From assembly GCF_008122525.1 (NCBI RefSeq), contig NZ_VSRV01000001.1, positions 1,054,001 to 1,118,000 of the forward strand: a DNA stretch of 64,000 bases, written 5' to 3'. Under the pieces are notes generated by a model. The model was not told the DNA's origin. It was given only the letters and a program-made list of their open reading frames with translations, and did not search any database. This stretch comes from Marinomonas sp. IMCC 4694. Lineage in GTDB: Bacteria; Pseudomonadota; Gammaproteobacteria; Pseudomonadales; Marinomonadaceae. Both the position numbers and the translations under genes were made by a program. This document shows positions 7,988 through 17,094 of the stretch, piece after piece; the stretch's first letter is position 1; every line of letters starts with the position of its first letter.

Positions 7988-8787
7988 TGAAAGTATTATT
8001 GCTCGGTGGCACCGCCGATGCGCGACGGCTGGCCGACGCTTTACACAAAGAAGGGCGACACCAAACCGGTTTGCAGGTCATTTATAGCCTGGCGGGTTTG
8101 GTTCGTATTCCCAAGGTGGACTGTCAGCTTGTGGTCGGTGGTTTTACGCAATTTGGTGGTTTAGCAACCTATTTGCGAGACAACGACATTGGCTCTGTCC
8201 TCGATGTAACGCACCCTTATGCCCAAACCATGAGCCAAAAAGCCGTCGATGCCGCTCGTGAAGTGGGTATTCCTTGTTGGCGTTTTCATCGTCCAGCATG
8301 GGAAAAAGAAGCGCAAGACAACTGGACAGAATATCAAACCGATGAAGATGTCTTAGCACAGTTTTCCCATTACCGAGTGCCGTTACTAAGTGCAGGTCAA
8401 ATGAGTGAAGACTTACTGACGACGATGACACAATTACCAAACATCGAGCACATGGTATGGCGTACCGCCGTAGAGCCTACGTTTTCCCTGCCTGACAAAA
8501 TCCATTGGATAAAAGCCATTGGGCCGTTTTTCTTAGACGATGAGCGCCAATTGTTAATGGAACAAGGCATTGATGTGATCGTCAGTAAAAACAGCGGTGG
8601 TAAAGCCACGTACGCCAAATTAGAAGCCGCCCGAGCCTTGTCGATTCCTGTATTGTTACAGCGTCGCCCGGTATTGCCAGTGGCGGATCGAGAATTCAGC
8701 GACCTAGAAACCTGCCTGCAAGCCTGTTTAGCGGCTTGGGGCTCGGCCTCTCTTCGTCAACGCCAACAAAAAGACAGCCAACAATGA
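7987..8787 (+). CDS. cobK: Precorrin-6A reductase
   Basis: This NAD(P)H-dependent reductase reduces the macrocycle after ring contraction. The 266-residue protein begins MKVLLLGGTADARRLADAL, the usual CobK/CbiJ N-terminus, and contains DVTHPYAQTMS and ISVSKNSGG-like sequence (DVIVSKNSGGKATYAKLEAAR) towards the C-terminal half, both family signatures. It overlaps cbiD by one base and cobH by four (ATGA at 8784). Whether the substrate carries cobalt (CbiJ) or not (CobK) cannot be told from sequence. Confidence 0.9.
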   Translation: MKVLLLGGTADARRLADALHKEGRHQTGLQVIYSLAGLVRIPKVDCQLVVGGFTQFGGLATYLRDNDIGSVLDVTHPYAQTMSQKAVDAAREVGIPCWRFHRPAWEKEAQDNWTEYQTDEDVLAQFSHYRVPLLSAGQMSEDLLTTMTQLPNIEHMVWRTAVEPTFSLPDKIHWIKAIGPFFLDDERQLLMEQGIDVIVSKNSGGKATYAKLEAARALSIPVLLQRRPVLPVADREFSDLETCLQACLAAWGSASLRQRQQKDSQQ

Positions 8788-9449
8788 TAAAAACAGACAT
8801 AACCACCCGCCATTATCAATATGAAAACAATCCCCAAGCGATCGAGCAAGACAGCTTTCGTCAAATTCGCGCTTTAACCGATTTGTCGGCGTGGAGCCAA
8901 GATCAGCAGCAAGTGGTCATGCGCATTGTCCACAGTCTCGGCTTGCCCGATGTGGCCGCTCAAGTGCGCTTTAGCGCCCATGCGACTCAAGCGGGTCGCG
9001 AGGCGCTTGCCAATAATGGCGCGATTTTGTGCGACGTGGAAATGGTGAAACAAGGCGTGACCAAACGCATGATCACGAAAGAGCCTTTGTGTTTTTTGAA
9101 CGACCCGCGCACAGCGAATTTTGCGAAGCAACAGGGCGAGACGCGCTCTATGGCGGCACTGAATTTGTGGCAAAACGATCTCGCGGGCAGCGTGGTGTTG
9201 ATCGGTAATGCTCCGACCGCTTTATTTCGGCTGTTGGAAATGATCGAACAGGGCGCACCCAAGCCAGCGTTGATTATCGGCATGCCGGTTGGTTTTGTGG
9301 GCGCGGCCGAATCGAAAGACGCCCTGTGGCAGGCCCATGAAAAGTTAGAGGTTGAGTGCATCACCTTACTTGGGCGCATGGGCGGCAGCGCCGTCACGTC
9401 GGCCAGTTGCAACGCCTTATTGCGCTGTAATCTGGGTGAATATTATTAA
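8784..9449 (+). CDS. cobH: Precorrin-8X methylmutase
   Basis: CobH/CbiC moves a methyl group from C-11 to C-12, giving (cobalt-)hydrogenobyrinic acid. The protein has the typical N-terminus with IEQDSFRQIRAL, the catalytic-region histidine in RIVHSLG, and the motifs ALNLW, VLIGNAPTALF, GMPVGFVGAAESK and MGGSAVTSASCNALLR. The ATG at 8784 is chosen over an in-frame start at 8736 because it gives the ATGA overlap seen throughout this operon and the usual family length of about 221 residues. Confidence 0.92.
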   Translation: MIKTDITTRHYQYENNPQAIEQDSFRQIRALTDLSAWSQDQQQVVMRIVHSLGLPDVAAQVRFSAHATQAGREALANNGAILCDVEMVKQGVTKRMITKEPLCFLNDPRTANFAKQQGETRSMAALNLWQNDLAGSVVLIGNAPTALFRLLEMIEQGAPKPALIIGMPVGFVGAAESKDALWQAHEKLEVECITLLGRMGGSAVTSASCNALLRCNLGEYY

Positions 9450-9469
9450 TGATTCTCGAGGATGAAAGG

Positions 9470-10765
9470 ATGAAAATTCATGTCATCGGCCTTGGTGTCA
9501 ATGAACACGCCAACCTAGAGACAGGCGCACAGGCGGTGTTGGCCCGTTTGTCCGCTCAAGACATAGTACTGGGTGCGCCTCGCCAACATGAAACCCTGGT
9601 GGCGTATGAACATCAGGCACAACGCTGTGATTTGCCTAAGCTGAGTGAGTTGGACAACCATTTTGCTCAGTGGCATCAAGAAGGTGTTCGACAGGTTGTG
9701 GTGTTGGCGTCGGGCGACCCTTTGTTTTATGGCATTGGTGCTTGGCTGGTGCGCACCTTTTCGGCAGAGAATCTGTGCTTTTATCCCAATGTCTCCAGCG
9801 TGCAAGTAGCGTGTCATCGTTTAGGGTTGTCCTTGCAAGACGTGCAAGTGGTGAGTTTGCATGGTCGTCCATTGGCGACGTTGCGCCGGTATTTGCAATC
9901 CAATAAAACGCTGGTGCTACTGACCGACCAGCACAGCCAGCCCCATCATATTGCACAAGAATGCGCGCAAGCAGGCTTGGATGAAAGTGAATTGTCGGTG
10001 TGCGAAGCCTTGGGTTATGAGCAAGAGAAAGTACGCTCTTTTGCAGTTAAATCCTTGCTTGATGAGAAATTCGTCTTTGATCCACTTAATGTGGTGGTGG
10101 TGAAAACCAGCGCCCAGAAGTCACGTTATCCCAGCTCAGTGGGCATTCCCGATGCGGCTTTTGTGACCGACAAGGGCGAAGGAAAGGGCATGATCACCAA
10201 GCGCGAAGTACGCTTAGCGATTTTGTCGTACATGACTATCGAGCAAGGTGATACGGTGTGGGACATTGGCGCGGGCTGTGGTGGCGTGAGTGTAGAGTTC
10301 GCTTATTGGCATCCGCGTAGCCAAGTTATCGCTATCGAACATCACCCCGAACGCTTAGCCTGTTTGGCGGCGAACCAAGATCGTTTTGGCGTTATGCAGA
10401 ATTTATCGATCGTGTCAGGTCGAGCGCCAGAGGTCTTTGCCGATGTACTTGCCAATCAACAGTATCGTCCTAATAAGGTTTTTATCGGTGGCAGCGACGG
10501 TGAACTGGCGCAGCTAATGGCACAAGTCTGGGCGCTATTGCCTCTTGGCGGCAGCTTAATGGTCAGCGCGGTGACCGAAGACACCAAATATCAGGTGATG
10601 CAATTTGCGCAAACACGCGAAAACGCCCAAGACACCGAGGAACAAAGCCTGCAAGTGGCCGTTGCCAAAGGTGAGCGATTGGCGGGACAGCGAGTATTCC
10701 GCCCTAATTTACCCGTTACACTTCATCATTTTATCAAGACAAATCATAAGGAAAGCGCGCAATGA
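9470..10765 (+). CDS. cobL: Bifunctional precorrin-6Y C5,15-methyltransferase/decarboxylase
   Basis: CobL is a fusion of CbiE (C-5 methyltransferase, residues about 1-205) and CbiT (C-15 methyltransferase and C-12 decarboxylase, about 225-430). The first part opens MKIHVIGLGVNE and has VVLASGDPLFYGIGAWL; the second shows the SAM-binding GAGCGGVSVEFA. The ATG at 9470 is preferred because GAGG lies about 8 bp upstream; the ATG at 9449 overlaps the cobH stop by one base and would add seven residues. The gene ends in ATGA overlap with cobI. Confidence 0.9.
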   Translation: MKIHVIGLGVNEHANLETGAQAVLARLSAQDIVLGAPRQHETLVAYEHQAQRCDLPKLSELDNHFAQWHQEGVRQVVVLASGDPLFYGIGAWLVRTFSAENLCFYPNVSSVQVACHRLGLSLQDVQVVSLHGRPLATLRRYLQSNKTLVLLTDQHSQPHHIAQECAQAGLDESELSVCEALGYEQEKVRSFAVKSLLDEKFVFDPLNVVVVKTSAQKSRYPSSVGIPDAAFVTDKGEGKGMITKREVRLAILSYMTIEQGDTVWDIGAGCGGVSVEFAYWHPRSQVIAIEHHPERLACLAANQDRFGVMQNLSIVSGRAPEVFADVLANQQYRPNKVFIGGSDGELAQLMAQVWALLPLGGSLMVSAVTEDTKYQVMQFAQTRENAQDTEEQSLQVAVAKGERLAGQRVFRPNLPVTLHHFIKTNHKESAQ

Positions 10766-11502
10766 GTGCCTCTGTGACAGGACAAAAAACAGGTCGATTC
10801 ATTGGCGTGGGCGTTGGCCCCGGTGATCCGGAATTGATCACCTTAAAAGCCTTGCGCCTGATTCAAAGGGCGTCTGTGGTGAGCTATCTCGCCAACGCGG
10901 AAGGCGGCTCTCAAGCGAAAACCATTGCCGTGGAAGCTTTCGATGGTGTCACCCACGAGCAAACGCATATCGCTATCGTGATGCCCATGTCGACCGATCG
11001 CTCCCAAGCGAACGAGGCCTATGATGGTGGCGCCAAGGCCATTGCCGCCGAGTTGGATAAAGGGCGTGATGTGGTGTTTTTATGCGAAGGCGATCCGCTG
11101 TTTTTCGGCTCGTTTGCCTATTTATTAGAGCGCTTGGAAGGCCGTTTTGAATGCCAAGTGGTGCCGGGTGTGTCGTCTATTAATGCCGCGTCGTCCGCAT
11201 TGAATCATCCGCTCACGGTACTGAAAGAATCTTTTGCGGTGGTCAGTGGTCGTCATTCTGCAGCGCAAATTGATACGGCATTAGGGCAACATGATAGCGT
11301 GGTGATTATGAAAGCAGGCCGCGCGCGACCGCGTATTCTCGCCGCGCTGCGTAAAACCAACCGCCTGCAAGACGCCAAATACTTAGAATACATTGGCCGC
11401 GACAACGAGCGCATTGTGCGTGATGTCACCACCTTGGAAGACAAAGCAGGGCCGTACTTTTCTTTGTTCGTGGTGACGAAAAGTGAGCGAGGCACACGGT
11501 GA
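10762..11502 (+). CDS. cobI: Precorrin-2 C20-methyltransferase
   Basis: This tetrapyrrole methylase adds a methyl group at C-20 of precorrin-2 using SAM. The 246-residue product has the class signatures FIGVGVGPGDPELITLKALR at the N-terminus, VVFLCEGDPLFFGSFAYL in the middle and VVPGVSSINAASSAL. It overlaps cobL by ATGA and cbiG by a GTGA-type overlap (GTG at 11499). CobI and CbiL differ mainly by whether cobalt is already present; sequence alone does not settle this. Confidence 0.9.
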   Translation: MSASVTGQKTGRFIGVGVGPGDPELITLKALRLIQRASVVSYLANAEGGSQAKTIAVEAFDGVTHEQTHIAIVMPMSTDRSQANEAYDGGAKAIAAELDKGRDVVFLCEGDPLFFGSFAYLLERLEGRFECQVVPGVSSINAASSALNHPLTVLKESFAVVSGRHSAAQIDTALGQHDSVVIMKAGRARPRILAALRKTNRLQDAKYLEYIGRDNERIVRDVTTLEDKAGPYFSLFVVTKSERGTR

Positions 11503-12281
11503 TACGTATTATTGCCTTGACGCCTGCGGGACATCAACTTGCTCAACGCCTAGAAGCAGACTATTGCTACCCTAACGGGCTAGAAGTCAAAGTAGATTAC
11601 AAGCCAAAGCCGTTTGCCGAATCAGTGCAAGCGGCGTTTCAGCGTGGCGAGCGTTTAGTGTTTATTTGTGCCACTGGCATCGTAATGCGCACATTGGCGC
11701 CGGTGATTGCCAGCAAATATCAAGACCCGCCTGTTTTGGTTTTAGATGAAGAAGGGAAGTTTGTGATTCCGCTGTTATCCGGCCATGAAGGCGGCGCGAA
11801 TGAGTGGGGCGCGCAAGTGGCGAATCGCCTTGGCGCACAACTGGTCATGACCACGGCCAAGCCTTACCTGAATCCTGTTTACACCTTAGGAATGGGTTGC
11901 GAGCGGGATTGCCCTTTAGACTTTTTAGAAACCCTCATGCTTGATGCGTTAGCGCAGAAAAACCTCACCCCAGCCGACATTCAGACGCTCAATAGCATCG
12001 ACATCAAGGCCGATGAAACCCACTTAATCGCCTTAGCGAAAAAATACAACTGGCCCTTTAATACTTATAGCGCAGAAGAACTCGCACCAATGGAACCGCT
12101 GCTCAGCACGCGATCTGACTATGTTTATAAGACAGTTGGCGTCTATGGTGTTGCCGAATCCGCCGCGCTGTTAGCCGCTCACAAAGCGGTTAGCGAAACA
12201 AACGGCACAGAACCCGAATTGATACTAAACAAAATTAAAAATGCCAAAGCAACCTGTGCTTTGGCGAGAGGTTTCGGATAA
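11499..12281 (+). CDS. cbiG: Short CbiG-type cobalt-precorrin-5A hydrolase
   Basis: CbiG opens the delta-lactone of cobalt-precorrin-5A and releases acetaldehyde. The N-terminal domain is clear (LVFICATGIVMRTLAPVI and VIPLLSGHEGGANEWGAQVA), and a CobE-like C-terminal domain starts near residue 130 (YTLGMGCERDCP). At 260 residues it is shorter than the three-domain enzyme of Salmonella (about 350), so the middle domain appears to be missing. GTG at 11499 is the start because it overlaps the cobI stop. It is the last gene of the operon and converges on mltC with only 28 bp between. Confidence 0.85.
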   Translation: MIRIIALTPAGHQLAQRLEADYCYPNGLEVKVDYKPKPFAESVQAAFQRGERLVFICATGIVMRTLAPVIASKYQDPPVLVLDEEGKFVIPLLSGHEGGANEWGAQVANRLGAQLVMTTAKPYLNPVYTLGMGCERDCPLDFLETLMLDALAQKNLTPADIQTLNSIDIKADETHLIALAKKYNWPFNTYSAEELAPMEPLLSTRSDYVYKTVGVYGVAESAALLAAHKAVSETNGTEPELILNKIKNAKATCALARGFG

Positions 12282-12309
12282 GTATCGCAAGTGAAGATGT
12301 GTGGTCTTG

Positions 12310-13491
12310 CTATTCATAGTTCTTTTTCGCTTTGGTGACTTTTTCTAAATAATATTGTGATTCCGCTCTTGGGTGGTCGTAGCGCAGTTTTCGGTAGACT
12401 TCGCTGGTGGAGGTTTTGTTCAGTTTGGTCATGGCGGTGGTGCGGTTGCTGTCAAAGGTTTTGAGTACGTTGCCAGTGCCGCCATTGTAGGCGGAGATCA
12501 TTGAATATTCTTGGCTTACTTCGTCGGTTACTTTGGCAAGGTAACGCGTTTGAAGTAGGTATAAGTAGGCGCTGCCGATGTCGATATTGTGTTCTGGTGA
12601 AAAGAGCACTTCTTTGGTGGGTTGGCCGGTTTTTTTCTTCACTAAATTGTACACATCTTTGCCGGCGGTGGCGGGCACGACTTGCATTAATCCGTAGGCG
12701 TTAGCAGGGCTGACAGCATAGGGGTTGAACGAACTTTCCGTTTCTATGATGCCGTAAATTAGGGCGGGCGACAGATTATAGCGATTGGCCGCTGCGATAA
12801 CCAAGTCGCTGTATTTTTCTTGGCGTAGGTGCTGATGTTGCTCGACCAGATCAAAATCAACGGAGTAAATGTTTTTGCCGTTTTCTTGACGGGTGCTGAG
12901 TCTATTTGCGACAAGATACTCTGCGTAGCGCTCGGCGCGCCAGCGGTATTTGACCAGTTTACCATCGTGATCCATGACTTGTGGATACAAGAAAGGCACG
13001 CCATCAATGTCGGGTGCTGAGCTGGAAAAAATGTCGGTTTTGGTTGGGTCAGATGTCGTCAGCAACGTGGTGGTCACGGCCTCTTTGAGAGCGTCTCTTG
13101 ATCCGCTGGTGGTGAGTGTTTCCACACGTACCTTACCGGCGTCAAAATCTACGATGGTTCTGGCTTGGTAATCGTTGGTGTATTTTACATACTGTCTTTT
13201 TGCCGGCAATTTTGCGTCATTTTTTCCCCAACGTTGGTTCACTTCCTCACCGAGATTTCGGTAAAGCGTGCGTATCATCTCGATGTCTGCATTGATAAAG
13301 CTTTTCGTGATTTTTGCCTGTTTAGTGATGGCTTTAAGGTCTTCTACGCTGTCTGCGGTTTGGACTTGTTCGGTCAACTTATTGACCGATTCGACGGAAT
13401 CAAACGACAATAAAGACTGGCAACCCGTTAAGGTCAATAGTAGAAAGCTCGCTGTTAAAGCTGACCTTGTTCGGGCTTTTTTTCTTAACAT
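12310..13491 (-). CDS. mltC: Membrane-bound lytic murein transglycosylase C
   Basis: This outer-membrane lipoprotein cleaves peptidoglycan glycan strands, leaving 1,6-anhydro ends. The 393-residue product has a lipoprotein signal (LLLTLTGCQS, lipidated Cys near residue 24), an N-terminal MltC-type domain, and a C-terminal SLT domain with the catalytic glutamate in IYGIIETESSFNP followed by AYGLMQVVPATAG and MISAYNGGTGNVL. It is monocistronic or follows the OsmC-YcaO gene on the same strand (50 bp apart). It converges with cbiG; no clear terminator is visible between them. Confidence 0.9.
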   Translation of the reverse strand: MLRKKARTRSALTASFLLLTLTGCQSLLSFDSVESVNKLTEQVQTADSVEDLKAITKQAKITKSFINADIEMIRTLYRNLGEEVNQRWGKNDAKLPAKRQYVKYTNDYQARTIVDFDAGKVRVETLTTSGSRDALKEAVTTTLLTTSDPTKTDIFSSSAPDIDGVPFLYPQVMDHDGKLVKYRWRAERYAEYLVANRLSTRQENGKNIYSVDFDLVEQHQHLRQEKYSDLVIAAANRYNLSPALIYGIIETESSFNPYAVSPANAYGLMQVVPATAGKDVYNLVKKKTGQPTKEVLFSPEHNIDIGSAYLYLLQTRYLAKVTDEVSQEYSMISAYNGGTGNVLKTFDSNRTTAMTKLNKTSTSEVYRKLRYDHPRAESQYYLEKVTKAKKNYE

Positions 13492-13540
13492 AGTCGGGTT
13501 ACCTGTCTTTATTCGTTCGCGTGATCATGGTTCAGCGTTT

Positions 13541-15724
13541 TTAGCTCATGGATGCTTTTCGGGCTTGATGCAGTTTTTTGTAGCTTTCGATTAAGCGCAA
13601 ATGTGGTTCTATGCCTTCCAGTGCCATGCTGGTTTTGCTTAGGCCGTAAAAGCGAACGGTGCCATCGACGGAGCCCACCACGTTGTCCATGACTTGGTCG
13701 CCAAACATGCGTCGGAAGTTCTGAATGAAATCATCCAGTTCCAGTTCGTCGTCCAGCGTGACCTCTAACACCGCGCTCATGGCTTGATAAAACAGGCCGC
13801 GTTCGACGGTGTTGTCGTTGAATTGCAAAAATTCACCGACCAGTTCCATGGCGTCTTCATGAGCGCCCAACGCCAGATAGCTGAGAATTTTCAGCTCCAT
13901 AATCGTGAGTTGACCCCAGACGGTGTTTTCATCGAAAACGATGCCAATCAGCGTTGGGATATCGGTGTAGTTGTCCAGCTGGCTTTCTTCAAGTCGGTTG
14001 ACCAAGTCGGTCAGCTGATCGTCGTCTAGGATATGAAGGTTGAGAATGTCTTCACGGTAGTCCAGCGCCTTGTTGGTGTTGTCCCACACAAGGTCTTCTA
14101 CTGGATAGACTTCGGAATAATCTGGCACCAGAATACGACACGCCGATGCGCCCAGCTCGGTAAATTCGGCCACGTACACTTCTTTGCCCAGTTCTTCGAG
14201 AATGCCAAACAGCGCGGCGGCTTCTTCTTCGTTACTGCCAGAAAAGTCCCATTCGCAGAATTCATAGTCGTGTTTGCTGCTGAAAAAACGCCACGAAATG
14301 ACGCCTGTTGAATCGATAAAATGCTCGACGAAATTTTCTGGCTCACTTACCGCCATGCTGCTAAACGTCGGTTTGGGTACATCGTTTAGACCCTCAAAAC
14401 TGCGGCCTTGCATGAGTTCCGTTAAGCTGCGCTCAAGCGCCACTTCAAGGCTTGGGTGCGCGCCAAAAGAGGCGAATACACCGCCGGTTTTTGGGTTCAT
14501 CAAGGTGACGTTCATTACGGGGAATTGCCCGCCTAGGGAAGCGTCTTTCACGACGATCGGAAAGCCTTGGGCTTCGAGTTCTTGAATACCGGCGAGGATA
14601 TTAGGGTATTTTTTCAGTACCGACATGGGGACATCGGGCAAGACAATTTCGTCCTCGATGATTTGGCGCTTGACGGCACGTTCGAAGATTTCCGACAAGC
14701 ATTGTACGTGGGCTTCTTGCAAGTTATTGCCTGCGCTCATGCCGTTGCTAAGAAACAAGTTTTCGATCAAGTTCGACGGGAAATACACGGTTTCGCCATC
14801 GGAGTGACGCGTGTAGGGGATTGCACAAATACCGCGTTCGGTGTTGCCTGAGTTGGTGTCGATAAGGTGCGAGCCAAAGAGTTCCTCGTCTGGGTTGTAA
14901 ATATCGAGGCAGTAATCGTCCAATACACCCGCTGGCAGCGCATCGTCGTCTTCTAAGGCAAACCATTTTTCGCTCGGGTAATGCACGAAGTCGCTGTTGG
15001 CAATCTCGGTGCCGAAAAATTGGTCATTGTAGAAAAAGTTGTTGTTTAAACGTTCGATAAATTCACCGAGGGCGGAACACAAGGCGCTTTCTTTGGTGGC
15101 GCCTTTGCCGTTGGTGAAACACATCGGTGAGGCCGCGTCGCGAATGTGCAGCGACCAGACGTTGGGGACGATGTTGCGCCAAGAGGAGATTTCGATCTTC
15201 ATCCCAAGGTCCGCCAGCATGGCGGTCATGTTGGCGATGGTTTGTTCGACCGGTAAGTCTTTGCCCACAATAAAGGTGCTTGAATCGCCATCGGGTTGGC
15301 CCATGAGCATGGCATTGGCGTCAGCGTTTAAATTGGCGACAGCGTCGATTTTGAATTCAGGGCCGGTCTGCACGACTTTTTTGACGGTGCAGCGGTCGAT
15401 AGAACGTAAAATGCCGGTGCGATCTTTTTCGGATAAGTCGTCAGGCAATTCGACTTGGATCTGAAAAATCTGATTGTAGCGGTCTTCAGGGTCGACAATA
15501 TTATTTTGTGATAGGCGAATGTTGTCGGTGGAAATATCGCGTGATTTGCAATACACCTTGACGAAGTACGCCGCACACAACGCCGAAGACGCGAGAAAAT
15601 AATCGAATGGACTGGGGGCTGAACCGTCGCCTTTGTAACGAATGGGCTGATCGGCGGTGACCGTAAAATCATCAAACTTGGCTTCCAGTCTGAGATTGTC
15701 GAGAAAATTAACATTGATTTCCAT
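13541..15724 (-). CDS. OsmC domain/YcaO domain fusion protein
   Basis: The 727-residue protein starts with an OsmC-like domain (about residues 1-145, with SAPSPFDYFLASSALCAAYFVK and the second conserved Cys in SIDRCTVKK) and continues as a full YcaO protein (about 155-727) that follows E. coli YcaO closely: CFTNGKGATKESALCSALGEFIERL, HYPSEKWF, SNGMSAGN, EIFERAVK, SFGAHPSLEVALERSLTEL. E. coli YcaO is linked to beta-methylthiolation of ribosomal protein S12 with RimO; OsmC domains are thiol peroxidases. The fusion therefore suggests a thiol or sulfur handling step, which is inference. The ATG lies about 4 bp from the non-coding region that precedes the lipoprotein gene on the other strand. Confidence 0.88.
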   Translation of the reverse strand: MEINVNFLDNLRLEAKFDDFTVTADQPIRYKGDGSAPSPFDYFLASSALCAAYFVKVYCKSRDISTDNIRLSQNNIVDPEDRYNQIFQIQVELPDDLSEKDRTGILRSIDRCTVKKVVQTGPEFKIDAVANLNADANAMLMGQPDGDSSTFIVGKDLPVEQTIANMTAMLADLGMKIEISSWRNIVPNVWSLHIRDAASPMCFTNGKGATKESALCSALGEFIERLNNNFFYNDQFFGTEIANSDFVHYPSEKWFALEDDDALPAGVLDDYCLDIYNPDEELFGSHLIDTNSGNTERGICAIPYTRHSDGETVYFPSNLIENLFLSNGMSAGNNLQEAHVQCLSEIFERAVKRQIIEDEIVLPDVPMSVLKKYPNILAGIQELEAQGFPIVVKDASLGGQFPVMNVTLMNPKTGGVFASFGAHPSLEVALERSLTELMQGRSFEGLNDVPKPTFSSMAVSEPENFVEHFIDSTGVISWRFFSSKHDYEFCEWDFSGSNEEEAAALFGILEELGKEVYVAEFTELGASACRILVPDYSEVYPVEDLVWDNTNKALDYREDILNLHILDDDQLTDLVNRLEESQLDNYTDIPTLIGIVFDENTVWGQLTIMELKILSYLALGAHEDAMELVGEFLQFNDNTVERGLFYQAMSAVLEVTLDDELELDDFIQNFRRMFGDQVMDNVVGSVDGTVRFYGLSKTSMALEGIEPHLRLIESYKKLHQARKASMS

Positions 15725-15990
15725 TGGATAGTCTTTCCACTAAATTAGCGATGGTGCGGCTCATGGCGTCGGGTGTGATAAAAGTCCATGAGTGAGTAAG
15801 TGAAATTATCGGTGATAGGAGAGAGTGAGTAAAATCAAATCGGCATTTCTTCACAGTTTTAAACAAAAAACACGGAGGATGACGGCCAAGCTTCGCTTGA
15901 TTCGTTTTGTTAGGCTCGTTAATGTGTTTGGTTTTTTATCGCATCGTGTTTAATGATACTGTGCTCAAAATGTACGAGAGGATTTTTGTT

Positions 15991-17094
15991 ATGCGTCGTT
16001 GTTTTTCTGTGGCTCTTTTGGCGCTGTTGTCTGTAAGTGGCTGCGCTTTTTCTGATGATGCGTCAGAGCATAGAACGCTGGCGTCTTTCAGCTCTGAATC
16101 GAATGGTGAGTCGGCTTGTTATGATCGAGAAAACGAGCCTTATACCGCGGTTGTGGATACTCACTTACATTATCGGCCCTTCGATGGCCGAGCGATTCCC
16201 TTTAACGAGATGAACGAGTATTTGTCCCGTACGACGGTTCGTTTTGCGAATGTGTACGGCATTGGGCAAATGTTGCCAGCGGAGTCTGCGTGTTCAAATT
16301 ATTTAAAATGCCCAGGAACGCCAGTGTCGCCAACGACACGAAACGATTTTGTGAATGCGGCAAATTTGGTCGAGCACAAACCAGAAGGTTTGCATTTAAC
16401 CTTATCGATGACGTTTACGGATTTATCGAATCCAGAGCCGACATTGGCGCTGATGGAATTTTACGACAAAGAATACTCGGGGTTGTTTCATTGGATGGGG
16501 GAAGTAAATTTAGTGAAGCAGGCGCAGTTTAACAATCGTCACAAAGCCGCGACGCCACAAAATATTTCTCAATGGTCGGCGTTTATGGCGGAGCTGCGTG
16601 CTCGAGATTATCCCATCACGATTCATTCTGATTTGGGCAATAATGCGTCACCTACCTTGTATTTACCCTTGATGGAAAATGCGCTGGCGTTGTACCCAGA
16701 TAATAAAATCGTTTGGGCGCATATGGGCATGTCCCATGAGCTGACCAACATGGACGCGTCGCAGCATATTGCGATCATGTCGCGTTTATTAGAGCAGTAC
16801 CCCAATTTGATGATCGATATTTCATGGCGGATTTTGGACGATTATTATTTTAGTAAATGGGGCAATCAGGATAAGTACGTGGCGTTTATGAATAGATATT
16901 CAGAGCGTATTTTACCAGGCTCAGATTTTGTGGCGTTTCGGGGCAATAATTTTAAGGTTTATCAGCAAGAGCTTAATGTGACCAGTCGTATTCATCAGTT
17001 TTTGAGTGACGATGCTTTTCGCAATATTGCTTTGGGGGAAAATTACTTTAAGCTACTGAATCTCGATTACCAAGCGCCGACAATATGCCCATGA
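15991..17094 (+). CDS. Lipoprotein amidohydrolase (TIM-barrel metal hydrolase)
   Basis: The protein has a lipoprotein signal (MRRCFSVALLALLSVSGCAF, lipobox ending at Cys 19) and then an amidohydrolase-2-like barrel: metal-ligand motif VVDTHLHYRP, then ITIHSDLG, KIVWAHMGMS and a late aspartate in RILPGSDFVAF. Members hydrolyse or decarboxylate small cyclic or carboxylated compounds; the substrate is unknown. The start at 15991 is chosen because GAGAGGA lies upstream and it places the signal peptide at the N-terminus; an upstream start at 15907 would spoil it. The last bases overlap the YkgJ-type gene (ATGA). Confidence 0.75.
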   Translation: MRRCFSVALLALLSVSGCAFSDDASEHRTLASFSSESNGESACYDRENEPYTAVVDTHLHYRPFDGRAIPFNEMNEYLSRTTVRFANVYGIGQMLPAESACSNYLKCPGTPVSPTTRNDFVNAANLVEHKPEGLHLTLSMTFTDLSNPEPTLALMEFYDKEYSGLFHWMGEVNLVKQAQFNNRHKAATPQNISQWSAFMAELRARDYPITIHSDLGNNASPTLYLPLMENALALYPDNKIVWAHMGMSHELTNMDASQHIAIMSRLLEQYPNLMIDISWRILDDYYFSKWGNQDKYVAFMNRYSERILPGSDFVAFRGNNFKVYQQELNVTSRIHQFLSDDAFRNIALGENYFKLLNLDYQAPTICP

